From: Acidobacteriota bacterium | GTDB lineage: Bacteria; Acidobacteriota; Thermoanaerobaculia; Multivoradales; JAHEKO01 | DNA length: 34,315 nucleotides | Direction: 5' to 3' | Assembly: GCA_022561975.1 (NCBI GenBank) | Contig: JADFQD010000002.1 | Span: forward strand, 1 to 34,315 | Part shown: one piece after another, positions 7,637-15,981 of the stretch | Numbering within the stretch: position 1 is the first letter of the stretch | Layout: each line of letters opens with the position of its first letter | Translations under genes and position numbers: made by a program | Notes under the pieces: generated by a model | What the model was told of the DNA's origin: nothing | What the model saw: only the letters and a program-made list of their open reading frames with translations | Databases searched by the model: none

Positions 7637-8971
7637 TCAAACCTCGGTCTCGCAGACGGCGCGAAAATCGTCCCAAAAGTTCGGGTAGGACTTGGCGACG
7701 ACGCCGGGTTCGGCGATCGAGACGCCGGGCCGGCGCAGGCCGAGAAGGGCGAAGCTCATGGCAATCCGGTGGTCGTCGGCGGTGTCGATGGTCACGGCTT
7801 GGCTCGGCGGCGAGGCACGCGCCCAAGCACCGGGCACGACGATCGAAGCGGAGGTCTCGAGGACATCGCCGACCCCAGCACGGCCGAGTTGGCTGGCGAC
7901 CACCCGCAGGCGGTCGCTCTCTTTGAGTCGTAGGTGGCCCACGTCGGTGATTTCCGTCGTTCCTTCCGCGAACGGCGCCAACGCCGCCAAGGTGGGCACC
8001 TGGTCGGGCATGTCCGAGAAGCTCTCGGCCACCGCCGTGAGCTTCTCGGGCCCGGTGACTTCGAGATCCCCGCCGATCCAGGCGCAGCAGGCTCCCATGC
8101 TTTCCAGAACCGAGAAGAAACGGGCGTCGCCCTGTCCGGAGTCCGGTCGCAGTCCGACCAGGGTTACTCGCCCCCCGGTCAGAGCGGCCGCAGCTCCAAA
8201 ATAACAAGCGCTCGAGTAGTCGGCTTCGACTGCGAAGCGCCTCCCCGCCCTCTTCTGAGGTTCGATCGTAAAAGTGCCCTCTTGCCGCCGAACGAGGTAT
8301 CCGAATTCCGCCATGGCGCGCAGTGTGACTTCAACATAGGGGGCCGAGGTCAGCTCGGTGACGTGAACCGAAACTCTCTGCTCGGCGCGAACCGACGCCA
8401 TGAGGAGAGCGGACAGGAATTGACTCGAGATACCGGCGTCGAGCGAAGTCTTGCCGCCTTTGAGCGTGCCGCCATGAATTCGAATCGGCGCGAATCCCTC
8501 GGCCCCGAGGCTCTCGATTTTCGCCCCAAGCTCCCGGAGCGACGCGATCAACGGAGCCAGCGGCCGTTCACGCAACCGATCGGTGCCATCGAGTGTCCAA
8601 GTCCCGGACCGAGTCGCCAGCGACGCCGTCAGGAAGCGCAGCATGGTGCCCGAGGCGCCGCAATCAATCTCGGCACGCTCGACGACCGACCTCTCCGGGC
8701 GGATCAGCAGACCGCCCGCCACTTTCTCGACCGCGTACCCAAGCCGCTCGAGCGCTTCCACCATGGCGCGGGCGTCCTCGGACTCGAGCGGACGGATGAT
8801 CTCGGTTTCACCCTCGACGAGAAGCGAAAGATTGAGCGCGCGGTTGGTAAGGCTCTTTGATGGCGGCACGCGAACCGTTCCATGAGTCCTCAGTCCCGAG
8901 CGAATCCGCCGGGTGGGCGAGCCTGCCTCGGTGGCGGCAATCGGGGCGGGCGGGCCAATCGCGGCGGTCAT
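7637..8971 (-). CDS. aroA: 3-phosphoshikimate 1-carboxyvinyltransferase (EPSP synthase)
   Basis: This shikimate-pathway enzyme joins phosphoenolpyruvate and shikimate-3-phosphate to make EPSP for aromatic amino acid synthesis. The 444-residue product shows PPSKSLTNRAL near the N-terminus, the PEP-site block CGASGTMLRFLTA, SSQFLSALLM, the substrate-binding DYSSACYF, HLRLKESDRL and DDHRIAMSFALLGL. The glycine of the PEP site is kept, but the position equal to proline 101 of the E. coli enzyme is phenylalanine, as in several bacterial lineages. The ORF track begins at 9079; I place the start at ATG 8971 because it overlaps the lpxH stop as ATGA and gives the normal length. It is the last gene of the plsC-mrp-lpxH-aroA operon. 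Confidence 0.95.
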   Translation of the reverse strand: MTAAIGPPAPIAATEAGSPTRRIRSGLRTHGTVRVPPSKSLTNRALNLSLLVEGETEIIRPLESEDARAMVEALERLGYAVEKVAGGLLIRPERSVVERAEIDCGASGTMLRFLTASLATRSGTWTLDGTDRLRERPLAPLIASLRELGAKIESLGAEGFAPIRIHGGTLKGGKTSLDAGISSQFLSALLMASVRAEQRVSVHVTELTSAPYVEVTLRAMAEFGYLVRRQEGTFTIEPQKRAGRRFAVEADYSSACYFGAAAALTGGRVTLVGLRPDSGQGDARFFSVLESMGACCAWIGGDLEVTGPEKLTAVAESFSDMPDQVPTLAALAPFAEGTTEITDVGHLRLKESDRLRVVASQLGRAGVGDVLETSASIVVPGAWARASPPSQAVTIDTADDHRIAMSFALLGLRRPGVSIAEPGVVAKSYPNFWDDFRAVCETEV

Positions 8972-9681
8972 GGCGGTGACGGCGGTGACGGCTCTTGGCT
9001 CTCGCCCGTGATCCACTCGACCGCCCGCGTCGAGAACCAGGCATCCAGAATCCGAATCTTGCCCTCGGGCACCACCCACTCACGAGGCTCGTGGAAGTGG
9101 CCGAACAGCAATTCGTCATAGCCTTCGCTCAGTCGCTTGCGTCCATACGCCAGAAGCATCTCCTCCGGAATCCGGAATTTGTGCTTGAAATTGGTTTTGG
9201 AAAGGCCGTCCTCAGTGCGGCGAATCAGGAACTCCGCGACTCTCTTGGGCAATCCGAGCATCCCCATCCGGCTCAGAGGATTCTTCGAGACGCGTCGCCA
9301 GAAACGATACAGGTAGTCGCGAGCGTTCAAGCCGTCGCCATGTACGACCAGATACCGGCGTCCGGAGGTCTCGAAAGAGAGTTCCAGCCCGATCGAGTCG
9401 AAATAGACCTCGTACTCACTGCGTCTCAAGAAAAAGTCGCGGTTGCCCTCGACATAGTGGGTCGGGACTCCGCGGCCGCGGAGACGCTCGAGCGCATGGA
9501 CGACGCGAGCGATCTCCCCGGTCTCGAAACGTCGGCTGCCGACCCAAACTTGAAAAAGATCGCCCAGCACGACCAAGCGTTCGCAGGTCTCCGCATCGAG
9601 CGCGTCGATCTGATCTGCTAGCGGCGCGGCCGCGCCTCCCGGACCTCCCAGATGGGCGTCGGCTATGGCCGCTACAGGCAT
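8968..9681 (-). CDS. lpxH: LpxH-like UDP-2,3-diacylglucosamine pyrophosphatase (metallophosphatase)
   Basis: This is probably the calcineurin-type phosphoesterase that splits UDP-2,3-diacylglucosamine to lipid X in lipid A synthesis. All five metal-binding blocks are present in order: ADAHLGG, GDLFQVW, EGNRDFF, HGDGLNARD and GHFHEP. The 237-residue length from ATG 9681 matches the E. coli enzyme. The longer track version adds 29 low-complexity residues that overlap the mrp stop and lack family similarity, so I reject it. There is no good Shine-Dalgarno, so it may depend on translation from mrp, 25 bases upstream. A non-lipid metallophosphatase role is possible, but the plsC neighbour favours membrane lipid work. 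Confidence 0.85.
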   Translation of the reverse strand: MPVAAIADAHLGGPGGAAAPLADQIDALDAETCERLVVLGDLFQVWVGSRRFETGEIARVVHALERLRGRGVPTHYVEGNRDFFLRRSEYEVYFDSIGLELSFETSGRRYLVVHGDGLNARDYLYRFWRRVSKNPLSRMGMLGLPKRVAEFLIRRTEDGLSKTNFKHKFRIPEEMLLAYGRKRLSEGYDELLFGHFHEPREWVVPEGKIRILDAWFSTRAVEWITGESQEPSPPSPP

Positions 9682-9706
9682 GATGTGCGCGGGTAGGTGG
9701 AGTAGG

Positions 9707-10786
9707 TCAGAAGATCGAGAGCTTGGGCGGTTGGTTGGCGGCCGCCGCCGCGACCACTGCGTCGGCAAGTCTTCGAAACGACTCGGCGTGCGCCCCGTCG
9801 GGCTCCGCCTCGACCACGGGTACTCCCGAGTCGCCCCCCCGCATGATCGCAGGATCGAGCGGCACTCGACCGAGGAAGGTACACCCCAGAACCTCCGCGG
9901 TCTTCTCGCCGCCGCCGCTCTTGAAGATATCGGTAGTCTCCCCGCAGTGCGAGCAGACGAAACCCGACATATTCTCGATAATGCCGATGATCGGCACGTT
10001 GACCTTCTTGAACATCGAAAGCCCCTTGCGCGCGTCGATCAAGGCGATGTCTTGGGGCGTGGTAACCATGACCGCTCCCGAGAGCGGCACCCGCTGGCTA
10101 ATCGTGAGCTGGGCGTCACCGGTGCCGGGAGGGAGGTCCACGATCATGTAGTCGAGCGCACCCCACTCGACGTCGCCCAGAAGCTGCTCGATCGCCTTCA
10201 TCACCATCGGGCCGCGCCAGATCATCGCGGTATCCGTATCGACGATGAATCCCAGCGACATGAGTTTGACGCCGTAGCGCTCGAACGGGAGGATCCGCTC
10301 GCCATCGACCTGCGGGCGCTCCTGAATACCGAACATCATCGGCAGCGAGGGTCCGTAGATGTCGGCATCGAGAATCCCGACCCGATGCCCTGCCTTCGCC
10401 AGACTGACGGCCAGATTGACCGCGACGGTGGACTTGCCGACCCCGCCCTTGCCGCTCGCGACCGCGATGACGTTGGCGACCTCGGGAAGCAGGCTCGGAT
10501 CGCGGGAGACCGCTGCCTGTGCCGCGGCCACGGGCCGCTGGATCCGTAACTGGACGTCGACCTCTTGGACCTCATCCAGACCTCCGATGGCTTCCTTGAC
10601 CGCGCGGCTCACATCCTCGGCAAGCTCGGCGCGCTGGGTCGCTATCTCGAGGCCAATCTCGACCCGCCCCGAGTCGGCGACCACAACCCGGTCGACGAAT
10701 CCGAACGACACGATGTCTCGGCTCATCCCGGGGAAGCGCACTTCTCGTAGCTTGCCCCAAACGGCTTTCTCCAAAGACTCTGACAT
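9707..10786 (-). CDS. Mrp/ApbC-type P-loop iron-sulfur cluster carrier
   Basis: This cytosolic ParA-like ATPase is thought to hold and pass on Fe-S clusters. The 359-residue product starts with an MIP18/DUF59 domain (about residues 1-85). The ATPase domain follows, with the deviant Walker A SGKGGVGKSTVAVNLA, DADIYGPSLP, VDLPPGTGD and TTPQDIALID. The C-terminal half carries the cluster-binding pair CSHC. ATG 10786 has a clear ribosome site (TAGGAGAG) that overlaps the plsC stop codon, nine bases upstream, so the two are likely co-transcribed and coupled. Confidence 0.95.
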   Translation of the reverse strand: MSESLEKAVWGKLREVRFPGMSRDIVSFGFVDRVVVADSGRVEIGLEIATQRAELAEDVSRAVKEAIGGLDEVQEVDVQLRIQRPVAAAQAAVSRDPSLLPEVANVIAVASGKGGVGKSTVAVNLAVSLAKAGHRVGILDADIYGPSLPMMFGIQERPQVDGERILPFERYGVKLMSLGFIVDTDTAMIWRGPMVMKAIEQLLGDVEWGALDYMIVDLPPGTGDAQLTISQRVPLSGAVMVTTPQDIALIDARKGLSMFKKVNVPIIGIIENMSGFVCSHCGETTDIFKSGGGEKTAEVLGCTFLGRVPLDPAIMRGGDSGVPVVEAEPDGAHAESFRRLADAVVAAAAANQPPKLSIF

Positions 10787-10795
10787 GACACTCTC

Positions 10796-11539
10796 CTACG
10801 GTGACCGATTCGCGATCAGTCGTTCGATCTGCTCTCGAACGGTTCGAATGAGTTCTCTTTTTCGGCTGACCCCGAAATCCTGAACCGACAACGGGGAACC
10901 GTAGTTTACCCTCAACGCGCCCGGTCGAATCACGAAACTCCTCTTGGGCTGAACCTTCGCGCTGCCGGCGATTCCCACCGGCACGATCGCAAGTCCGCTC
11001 TTCAGAGCCAAAAGAAAACCACCGCGCTTGAAAGACAGGAGATCTTCGCTCTGAGATCGAGTGCCTTCCGGAAAAACCAACACGGAAACGCCGGCATTTT
11101 CGAGTTCTGCCACCGCGTCGGCGAAGCTATCGCGCGCCGTGCCCAGATCCTTTCGGTCGATCGTGACAAAGCCGCCCATCTCGAGAGCCCAACCGAAGAT
11201 GGGAATCTGAAACAGGCTCTTCTTGGCCAGGAACCGGGTCTCACCCGGCAATGTGGTCAGCAGGGCCGGGATGTCGAACAGGCTCCTGTGGTTCGCCATA
11301 AAAACGTACTGGCCCTCCCGGTCGAGAGGCGTTTCGAAGGCCGGCACCACCCGAACACCGGAAAAGAAGAGAACGCCCCGGCTCCAGACTCTCGCGACCC
11401 AGGAAATGAAACGGCCCCGCGGCCCGATCCAACCGAAAAGCAGGGCCACCGTGGCCCAGAACAGGGTTCCCACTATCAGAAAACCGTTGCCGATCAAGGT
11501 GCGGAAAACCACCCGCAAAGGGAAAAGGAACCTGGTCAT
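10796..11539 (-). CDS. plsC: 1-acyl-sn-glycerol-3-phosphate acyltransferase
   Basis: This inner-membrane enzyme adds the second acyl chain to lysophosphatidate to give phosphatidate, the precursor of phospholipids. The 247-residue product has an N-terminal membrane segment, the catalytic NHRSLFD motif (NHx4D type) near residue 83, a GGFVTIDRKD block and the substrate-binding FPEGTRS near 155. ATG 11539 has AAGGAG just upstream. It heads the minus-strand operon and is divergent from the Mla operon, which fits a shared theme of envelope lipid supply and transport. Confidence 0.93.
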   Translation of the reverse strand: MTRFLFPLRVVFRTLIGNGFLIVGTLFWATVALLFGWIGPRGRFISWVARVWSRGVLFFSGVRVVPAFETPLDREGQYVFMANHRSLFDIPALLTTLPGETRFLAKKSLFQIPIFGWALEMGGFVTIDRKDLGTARDSFADAVAELENAGVSVLVFPEGTRSQSEDLLSFKRGGFLLALKSGLAIVPVGIAGSAKVQPKRSFVIRPGALRVNYGSPLSVQDFGVSRKRELIRTVREQIERLIANRSP

Positions 11540-11560
11540 ATCGCTCCTTCGAGCCCTTGC

Positions 11561-11566
11561 TACAAT
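11561..11566 (+). promoter_or_regulatory. Extended -10 element (TGCTACAAT) upstream of the Mla operon
   Basis: TACAAT with a TG extension at the usual place lies eight bases before ATG 11575 and is the best promoter in the plsC-mlaE divergent region. It would give either a leaderless small ORF or a 220-base leader for mlaE. Confidence 0.45.
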
Positions 11567-11574
11567 CCCCGAGA

Positions 11575-11793
11575 ATGTCTCACAGAGAGTACTTCGCTCA
11601 CCGGTTTCGCTTCCAGCGCGTTCTCCAGGGGAGCCTCACGATCGGTGGGTTTTTCAACTTTGCTGTCTCGCACATTCCTCGACCCGCGCCTGGATTCTAT
11701 CTGCAGATGGCGGTATGGCTCGGCTGCTACTACCCACTCGCGGCATCGGACGTGCGTCGCCACGGCGGCATTGCGGCACCGGCGATCTCCTGA
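11575..11793 (+). CDS. Candidate small ORF (72 aa) upstream of mlaE, function unknown
   Basis: This ORF starts eight bases after an extended -10 element and ends in a TGATG overlap with the mlaE start, which is the kind of link seen between real co-translated genes. mlaE has no Shine-Dalgarno of its own, so translation of this ORF could feed it. The peptide contains a hydrophobic C-terminal half (GFYLQMAVWLGCYYPLA) and matches nothing I recognise. Third-position GC is less extreme than in neighbouring genes. It may be a leader peptide, a small membrane protein or chance. Confidence 0.35.
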   Translation: MSHREYFAHRFRFQRVLQGSLTIGGFFNFAVSHIPRPAPGFYLQMAVWLGCYYPLAASDVRRHGGIAAPAIS

Positions 11794-12572
11794 TGGTCGC
11801 TCCGATCGTGAGCGGTCATCGCGTCCTTACCCGGTGGCTCACCGAAGTCGGCCGGCTGAGCGCGCTCGCGAAGAGCGGTTTCGTGGCATTGGTCCGCCGC
11901 CCCTACGCGCTCCGAGCCTGGGTTCGGGAGATGGAGTACATCGGCGTGCGCTCGCTCGGAGTTGCCGCGATCACGGCGGTATTCACCGGCATGGTCCTCG
12001 CGCTTCAGACCGCGTACAGCCTTCCGAGCCTGGGGGTCAAGTACTACATCGGCACCGTGGTTTCGAAAACCCTAGTGCGCGAGTTGGGGCCGGTGCTCAC
12101 CGCGCTGATCGTCGGCGGACGAATCGGCGCGGGCATGACCGCCGAACTCGGAACGATGAAAGTCACCGAGCAGATCGACGCGATGCGCTCCATGGCTGCC
12201 GATCCGGTCAAGAAGCTGGTCGCGCCCAAGCTCGCTGCGACCCTGATCATGCTCCCGGCCCTGACCATTCTCGGCGATGGCCTCGGGGTGGCCGGCGGCC
12301 TCGTCATTGCCGTGTACCAACTCAACCTGACCCCGGGTTTCTACATCAACGACGTCCTCGGATCGCTTACCATCGGCGACATCTGCAGCGGTATCGGCAA
12401 ATCCGTCTTCTTCGCCTACTTCATCGCAATTATCGGCTGCCACAATGGGTTGACGGCGCGTGGCGGCGCGGATGGCGTCGGTCGCGCGACCACCAACACC
12501 GTGGTCATGGCCGCCATCATGGTCCTGGTGTCCGACTTCTTTCTGACCAAGCTCTTCTACGTGCTTTTCTAG
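11793..12572 (+). CDS. mlaE: MlaE-type phospholipid ABC transporter permease
   Basis: This inner-membrane permease belongs to the Mla system, which moves phospholipids between the inner and outer membrane. The 259-residue product has the MlaE domain with the conserved helix LQTAYSLPSLGVKYYIGTVV, RELGPVLTALIVGGRIGAGMTAELGTMKVTEQIDA and FFAYFIAIIGCHNGL. The track extends the frame far upstream, but the family start matches ATG 11793. mlaF follows after four bases and mlaD overlaps mlaF. No periplasmic MlaC or STAS-domain MlaB is encoded in the window. Confidence 0.94.
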   Translation: MVAPIVSGHRVLTRWLTEVGRLSALAKSGFVALVRRPYALRAWVREMEYIGVRSLGVAAITAVFTGMVLALQTAYSLPSLGVKYYIGTVVSKTLVRELGPVLTALIVGGRIGAGMTAELGTMKVTEQIDAMRSMAADPVKKLVAPKLAATLIMLPALTILGDGLGVAGGLVIAVYQLNLTPGFYINDVLGSLTIGDICSGIGKSVFFAYFIAIIGCHNGLTARGGADGVGRATTNTVVMAAIMVLVSDFFLTKLFYVLF

Positions 12573-12576
12573 TCCG

Positions 12577-13335
12577 GTGAGTTCCATCTTCGTCATCCAG
12601 AACCTCAGCAAGAGCTACGGTTCGAAGCCCGTGCTCGAGAATCTTTCCTTCGAGGTCGAACGGGGTGAGTGCTTTGTCATCCTCGGCCGCTCCGGAAGCG
12701 GCAAGAGCGTGACCCTGCGGCAGCTGAACGGGCTCGAGAAGCCCGACTCCGGTAGGGTCTTGTTCGATGGCACCGATATCACTGGGCTGTCCGAGCGAGA
12801 GCTGGTGCCGGTCCGGCTTCGAGTGGCCATGCTGTTTCAGGGCGGTGCCCTTTTCGACTCGATGAGCGTCTACGAAAACGTGGCATTCCCGATTCGCGAG
12901 CACACCCGGCTCGCGGAGAGCGAAATCAGACAGCGCGTCCACGAGAAGTTGGCCGCAGTGCGCCTGGAGGGAATCGAGAGCCGGCTTCCGGCAGCTCTCT
13001 CCGGCGGCATGAAAAAGCGCGTCGCGCTAGCGCGGTCGCTGGCTCTCGACCCCGAAGTGGTGCTCTTCGACGAGCCCACTACCGGGCTCGACCCGATGAC
13101 CTCCGCGACGATCGCGAACTTGATTCAAGCGGCGCGCAGGTCCTACGAAGTAACCTCGATCGTGGTCACCCACGATCTTGCGCTGGCTCGAAAGATAGCC
13201 GACCGCCTGGCGTTTATGGAGAATGGACGGTTCCGGTTTCTGGGCACCTGGGCCGAAGCGGAAGCCAGCTCGGATTCCCTCCTGGCCAGATTCCTGGCCG
13301 GAGAAGAGGAGGAGGAGGATGATAATGACTCGTGA
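12577..13335 (+). CDS. mlaF: MlaF-type phospholipid ABC transporter ATPase
   Basis: This is the cytosolic ATPase that drives the MlaE permease. The 252-residue product has Walker A (GRSGSGKS), the MlaF-typical Q-loop MLFQGGALFDSMSVYENVAFP, the signature LSGGMKKRVALARSLA, Walker B (VVLFDEPTTGLDP) and the switch histidine VVTHDL. It starts with GTG four bases after the mlaE stop. The acidic C-terminal end (GEEEEEDD) is encoded by a GGAGGAGGAGG run that also serves as the ribosome site of mlaD. Confidence 0.95.
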   Translation: MSSIFVIQNLSKSYGSKPVLENLSFEVERGECFVILGRSGSGKSVTLRQLNGLEKPDSGRVLFDGTDITGLSERELVPVRLRVAMLFQGGALFDSMSVYENVAFPIREHTRLAESEIRQRVHEKLAAVRLEGIESRLPAALSGGMKKRVALARSLALDPEVVLFDEPTTGLDPMTSATIANLIQAARRSYEVTSIVVTHDLALARKIADRLAFMENGRFRFLGTWAEAEASSDSLLARFLAGEEEEEDDNDS

Positions 13336-14482
13336 AGTGAAGGTCGGTGCTCTCGTCGTCGCGGCTCTGGCGACCCTGGCCGCGGGCATCTTTCTGGTTG
13401 GAGAGCGCAATAACCTCTTCGCTCGCAAGAACGATTACTTCGTCCTGTTCGAAACCGTCGGCGGGCTCGCCGCCGGCAATCCGGTGCAGTTGAGCGGTGT
13501 GACCGTGGGTAAAGTCGAACGAGTCGTGCTTCCAGAAGCGGTCGAGGAAAAGCTTCTGACGGTTTGGATCTCCCTCGACCGGCACTATGGCGAACGCATC
13601 CGAGAGGACTCGGTAGCCAGAATCAAGACCCTCGGTCTCCTTGGCGACAAGTACATCGAGATATCGTCGGGGTCACCCAACAGCCCGATCGTCATGATCG
13701 ATGGGGAGATCAAGGCCTCCCCGCCGACCGACGTCGATCGCCTGCTCACCTCGGGTGAGGACGCCGTCGACAACGTTGTAGCTATTTCCTACTCACTTCG
13801 CAGCATCCTCGACCGGGTGAACGCCGGCGAAGGCCTGCTCGGCGAGCTGCTCATGGCCAGCGAGTCCGGCGAGCGAGTCAAGAAATCCGTGATCGAGACG
13901 TTCTCGAATTTCGAAGTTATTTCGGACCGGATGGCCAGTGGCCAGGGAACCCTGGGGCACCTTCTGGCGGACGACAAGCTGGCAATTCGGCTCGAGGGTT
14001 CGATGAGCCGGCTCGAATCGCTCCTCGGACAGATCGAGGGCGGCGATGGCACCCTTGCGGCCCTGATCGGAGACCCAGCAATGAGGCACGAGATCACCCA
14101 GACCTTGAGCAGCTTGCGATCCGCGGCCGAGGGCGCCGATCGGATGGTTACCCAGTTTCATGCCAACCAGGGCCTCTTGCAGCGGTTCCTCAATGACGAG
14201 GACTTCGCGGACGAAGTCACGAGGGATCTCAAACAACTGATCGAGAACCTGAATCTGGTTTCTGAAAAGCTGGACCGTGGCGATGGCGCCCTCGGCCAAA
14301 TCATCAACGACCCACACCTCTACCAAGCCATGAACGATATCGTCGTCGGCATCAACGAATCCAAGCTCTTGCGCTGGCTGATAAGAAATCGTCAAAAATC
14401 AGGCATCGAAAAACGCTTTCAGGAGCAAGGTGGCGACGCATCGGCCGACGCCTCTGAAGCTATCGATCCGGCCGGTCGCTAA
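13325..14482 (+). CDS. mlaD: MlaD-type MCE-domain phospholipid-binding protein
   Basis: This inner-membrane-anchored periplasmic protein binds lipid and passes it through the MlaFED complex. The 385-residue product has one N-terminal membrane helix (VKVGALVVAALATLAAGIFL), one MCE domain (about residues 35-115, with NPVQLSGVTVGKV and LLGDKYIEI) and a long helical tail. The tail holds five imperfect repeats of the form GxGxLGxLLxD, such as GQGTLGHLLADDKL and GDGALGQIINDPHLY. Two starts are possible, ATG 13319 and ATG 13325; both are served by the GGAGG run inside the end of mlaF. It is much longer than E. coli MlaD (183 residues) because of the tail. Confidence 0.92.
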   Translation: MTREVKVGALVVAALATLAAGIFLVGERNNLFARKNDYFVLFETVGGLAAGNPVQLSGVTVGKVERVVLPEAVEEKLLTVWISLDRHYGERIREDSVARIKTLGLLGDKYIEISSGSPNSPIVMIDGEIKASPPTDVDRLLTSGEDAVDNVVAISYSLRSILDRVNAGEGLLGELLMASESGERVKKSVIETFSNFEVISDRMASGQGTLGHLLADDKLAIRLEGSMSRLESLLGQIEGGDGTLAALIGDPAMRHEITQTLSSLRSAAEGADRMVTQFHANQGLLQRFLNDEDFADEVTRDLKQLIENLNLVSEKLDRGDGALGQIINDPHLYQAMNDIVVGINESKLLRWLIRNRQKSGIEKRFQEQGGDASADASEAIDPAGR

Positions 14483-14612
14483 AGCTTGCGGTGGAAGCAG
14501 GTATGAAGTATCTTCCCGGTCAGCCTGCAGAGGTTTCAGTTCGCTCTCAGGGCATCGAACGCGCCCGCCCAAGCCATCCCGCCAACTTTCTGTTCCGCAA
14601 CCCGAGCGAACC

Positions 14613-15941
14613 ATGAAGATCTGCATTGCTGGCAGCGGCTACGTAGGACTCGTTACCGGAACCTGCCTTGCAGATTTCGGCATGCATGTGGTCTGCGTCG
14701 ACAAGGACGAAGCCAAGATCGAGGCTCTCCGGTGCGGCAAGATTCCCATCTACGAGCCCGGGCTCGACACCATGGTCAGCAAGAACATGGCTGCCGGCCG
14801 GCTCGAGTTCTCGACCGAGCTTGGCAGCTCGGTTCGAGACGCGACCGCGATCTTCATAGCCGTCGGAACACCATCTCGAGCCGACGGTTCCGCCGACCTC
14901 GTCTACGTTCGGCAGGTCGCGCGCTCGATCGGCGAAAACCTCAACGGTTATAAGGTAATCGTAACCAAAAGCACCGTCCCCGTCGGCACCGGCCGGATGA
15001 TCGAGGACGTGGTCAAGGAAGCCCGCAACACCGATCAGGACTTCGCGGTGGTGAGCAACCCGGAGTTCCTGCGCGAGGGCTCGGCGATCGAAGACTTCCT
15101 GCAGCCCGATCGAGTGGTTATCGGCAGCCTCGACCAGCGCGCCATCGACATCATGCTCGATATCTACTCGCCCCTGCGGGTGGCTGACGTGCCCTTCGTG
15201 ATCACCTCGGTGGAGAGCGCGGAGCTGATCAAGTACGCCTCAAACTCGTTCCTCGCCGCGAAAATCTCGTTCATCAACGAAATTGCGCACCTCTGTGAAG
15301 CACTGCACGCGGACGTCGAGGTCGTCGCCCGAGGCATGGGTCTCGACAGCCGGATCGGTCCAAAATTCCTTCACCCAGGCCCCGGATTCGGCGGCTCCTG
15401 TTTTCCGAAGGACAGCCGAGCGATAGTCCAGATCGCCAACAACCAGGGGCAGAGGTTTCGGATCATGGAAGCGGTCTTGGAGGTCAATCAAGCCACCAAG
15501 GATCGGATGGTAGACAAGATCGAGAGCGCCATCGACGGTGGCCTCGAGGGCAGAACAATCGGCGTTCTGGGCCTTTCTTTCAAGCCCGAAACAGATGATT
15601 TTCGCGAATCGCCGGCCATCGAAGTCGTGGACGGACTGCTTTCGCGTGGCGCCCAGGTCAGGGCGTTCGATCCGGCTTCGATGGAAGAGTGCCGAGAGAG
15701 ATGGCCGGCGGTGACCTTCTGCAATGATGCCTACGAGGTCGCCGAGGGCGCGCACGGACTGGTGATCGTCACCGAATGGAACCAGTTCCGCGCCTTGGAG
15801 CTGGAAAAACTGCACGGATTGCTCGATAAACCGGTAGTCATCGACCTTCGCAACATCTACGACCCGGCAAAGATGGCTGCGGCCGGATTCCGCTACGTGT
15901 CCGTCGGCCGACTTCCGGTCGGCGGCGACGAGTCAAACTAG
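14613..15941 (+). CDS. ugd: UDP-glucose 6-dehydrogenase
   Basis: This cytosolic enzyme oxidises UDP-glucose to UDP-glucuronate with NAD+. The 442-residue product opens with the Rossmann motif [17 protein letters not shown]. It has [28 protein letters not shown], the central [20 protein letters not shown], the catalytic cysteine block [12 protein letters not shown] and the C-terminal [11 protein letters not shown]. The track start at 14430 adds an unrelated 61-residue extension; ATG 14613 gives the standard N-terminus. It stands 130 bases after mlaD and 40 bases before uxs, whose enzyme uses its product. Confidence 0.96.
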   Translation: MKICIAGSGYVGLVTGTCLADFGMHVVCVDKDEAKIEALRCGKIPIYEPGLDTMVSKNMAAGRLEFSTELGSSVRDATAIFIAVGTPSRADGSADLVYVRQVARSIGENLNGYKVIVTKSTVPVGTGRMIEDVVKEARNTDQDFAVVSNPEFLREGSAIEDFLQPDRVVIGSLDQRAIDIMLDIYSPLRVADVPFVITSVESAELIKYASNSFLAAKISFINEIAHLCEALHADVEVVARGMGLDSRIGPKFLHPGPGFGGSCFPKDSRAIVQIANNQGQRFRIMEAVLEVNQATKDRMVDKIESAIDGGLEGRTIGVLGLSFKPETDDFRESPAIEVVDGLLSRGAQVRAFDPASMEECRERWPAVTFCNDAYEVAEGAHGLVIVTEWNQFRALELEKLHGLLDKPVVIDLRNIYDPAKMAAAGFRYVSVGRLPVGGDESN

Positions 15942-15981
15942 TGGACACATACACCAACCATTTGTCCGTTACAGTCCACTA
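15939..15981 (+). promoter_or_regulatory. 8-bp inverted repeat bracketing the ugd-uxs gap, with a -10-like TACAGT
   Basis: TAGTGGAC (15939-15946, containing the ugd stop) and GTCCACTA (15974-15981, ending right before the uxs ATG) are perfect complements, with GGACA/TGTCC nested inside. In a read-through RNA this would fold up to the uxs start codon. TACAGT at 15970-15975 ends six bases before the ATG, so uxs may also have its own leaderless promoter. Confidence 0.4.

Noticed and set aside
7934-8860. 308-residue plus-strand ORF opposite aroA
   Set aside because: It is a shadow of the strongly conserved EPSP synthase.
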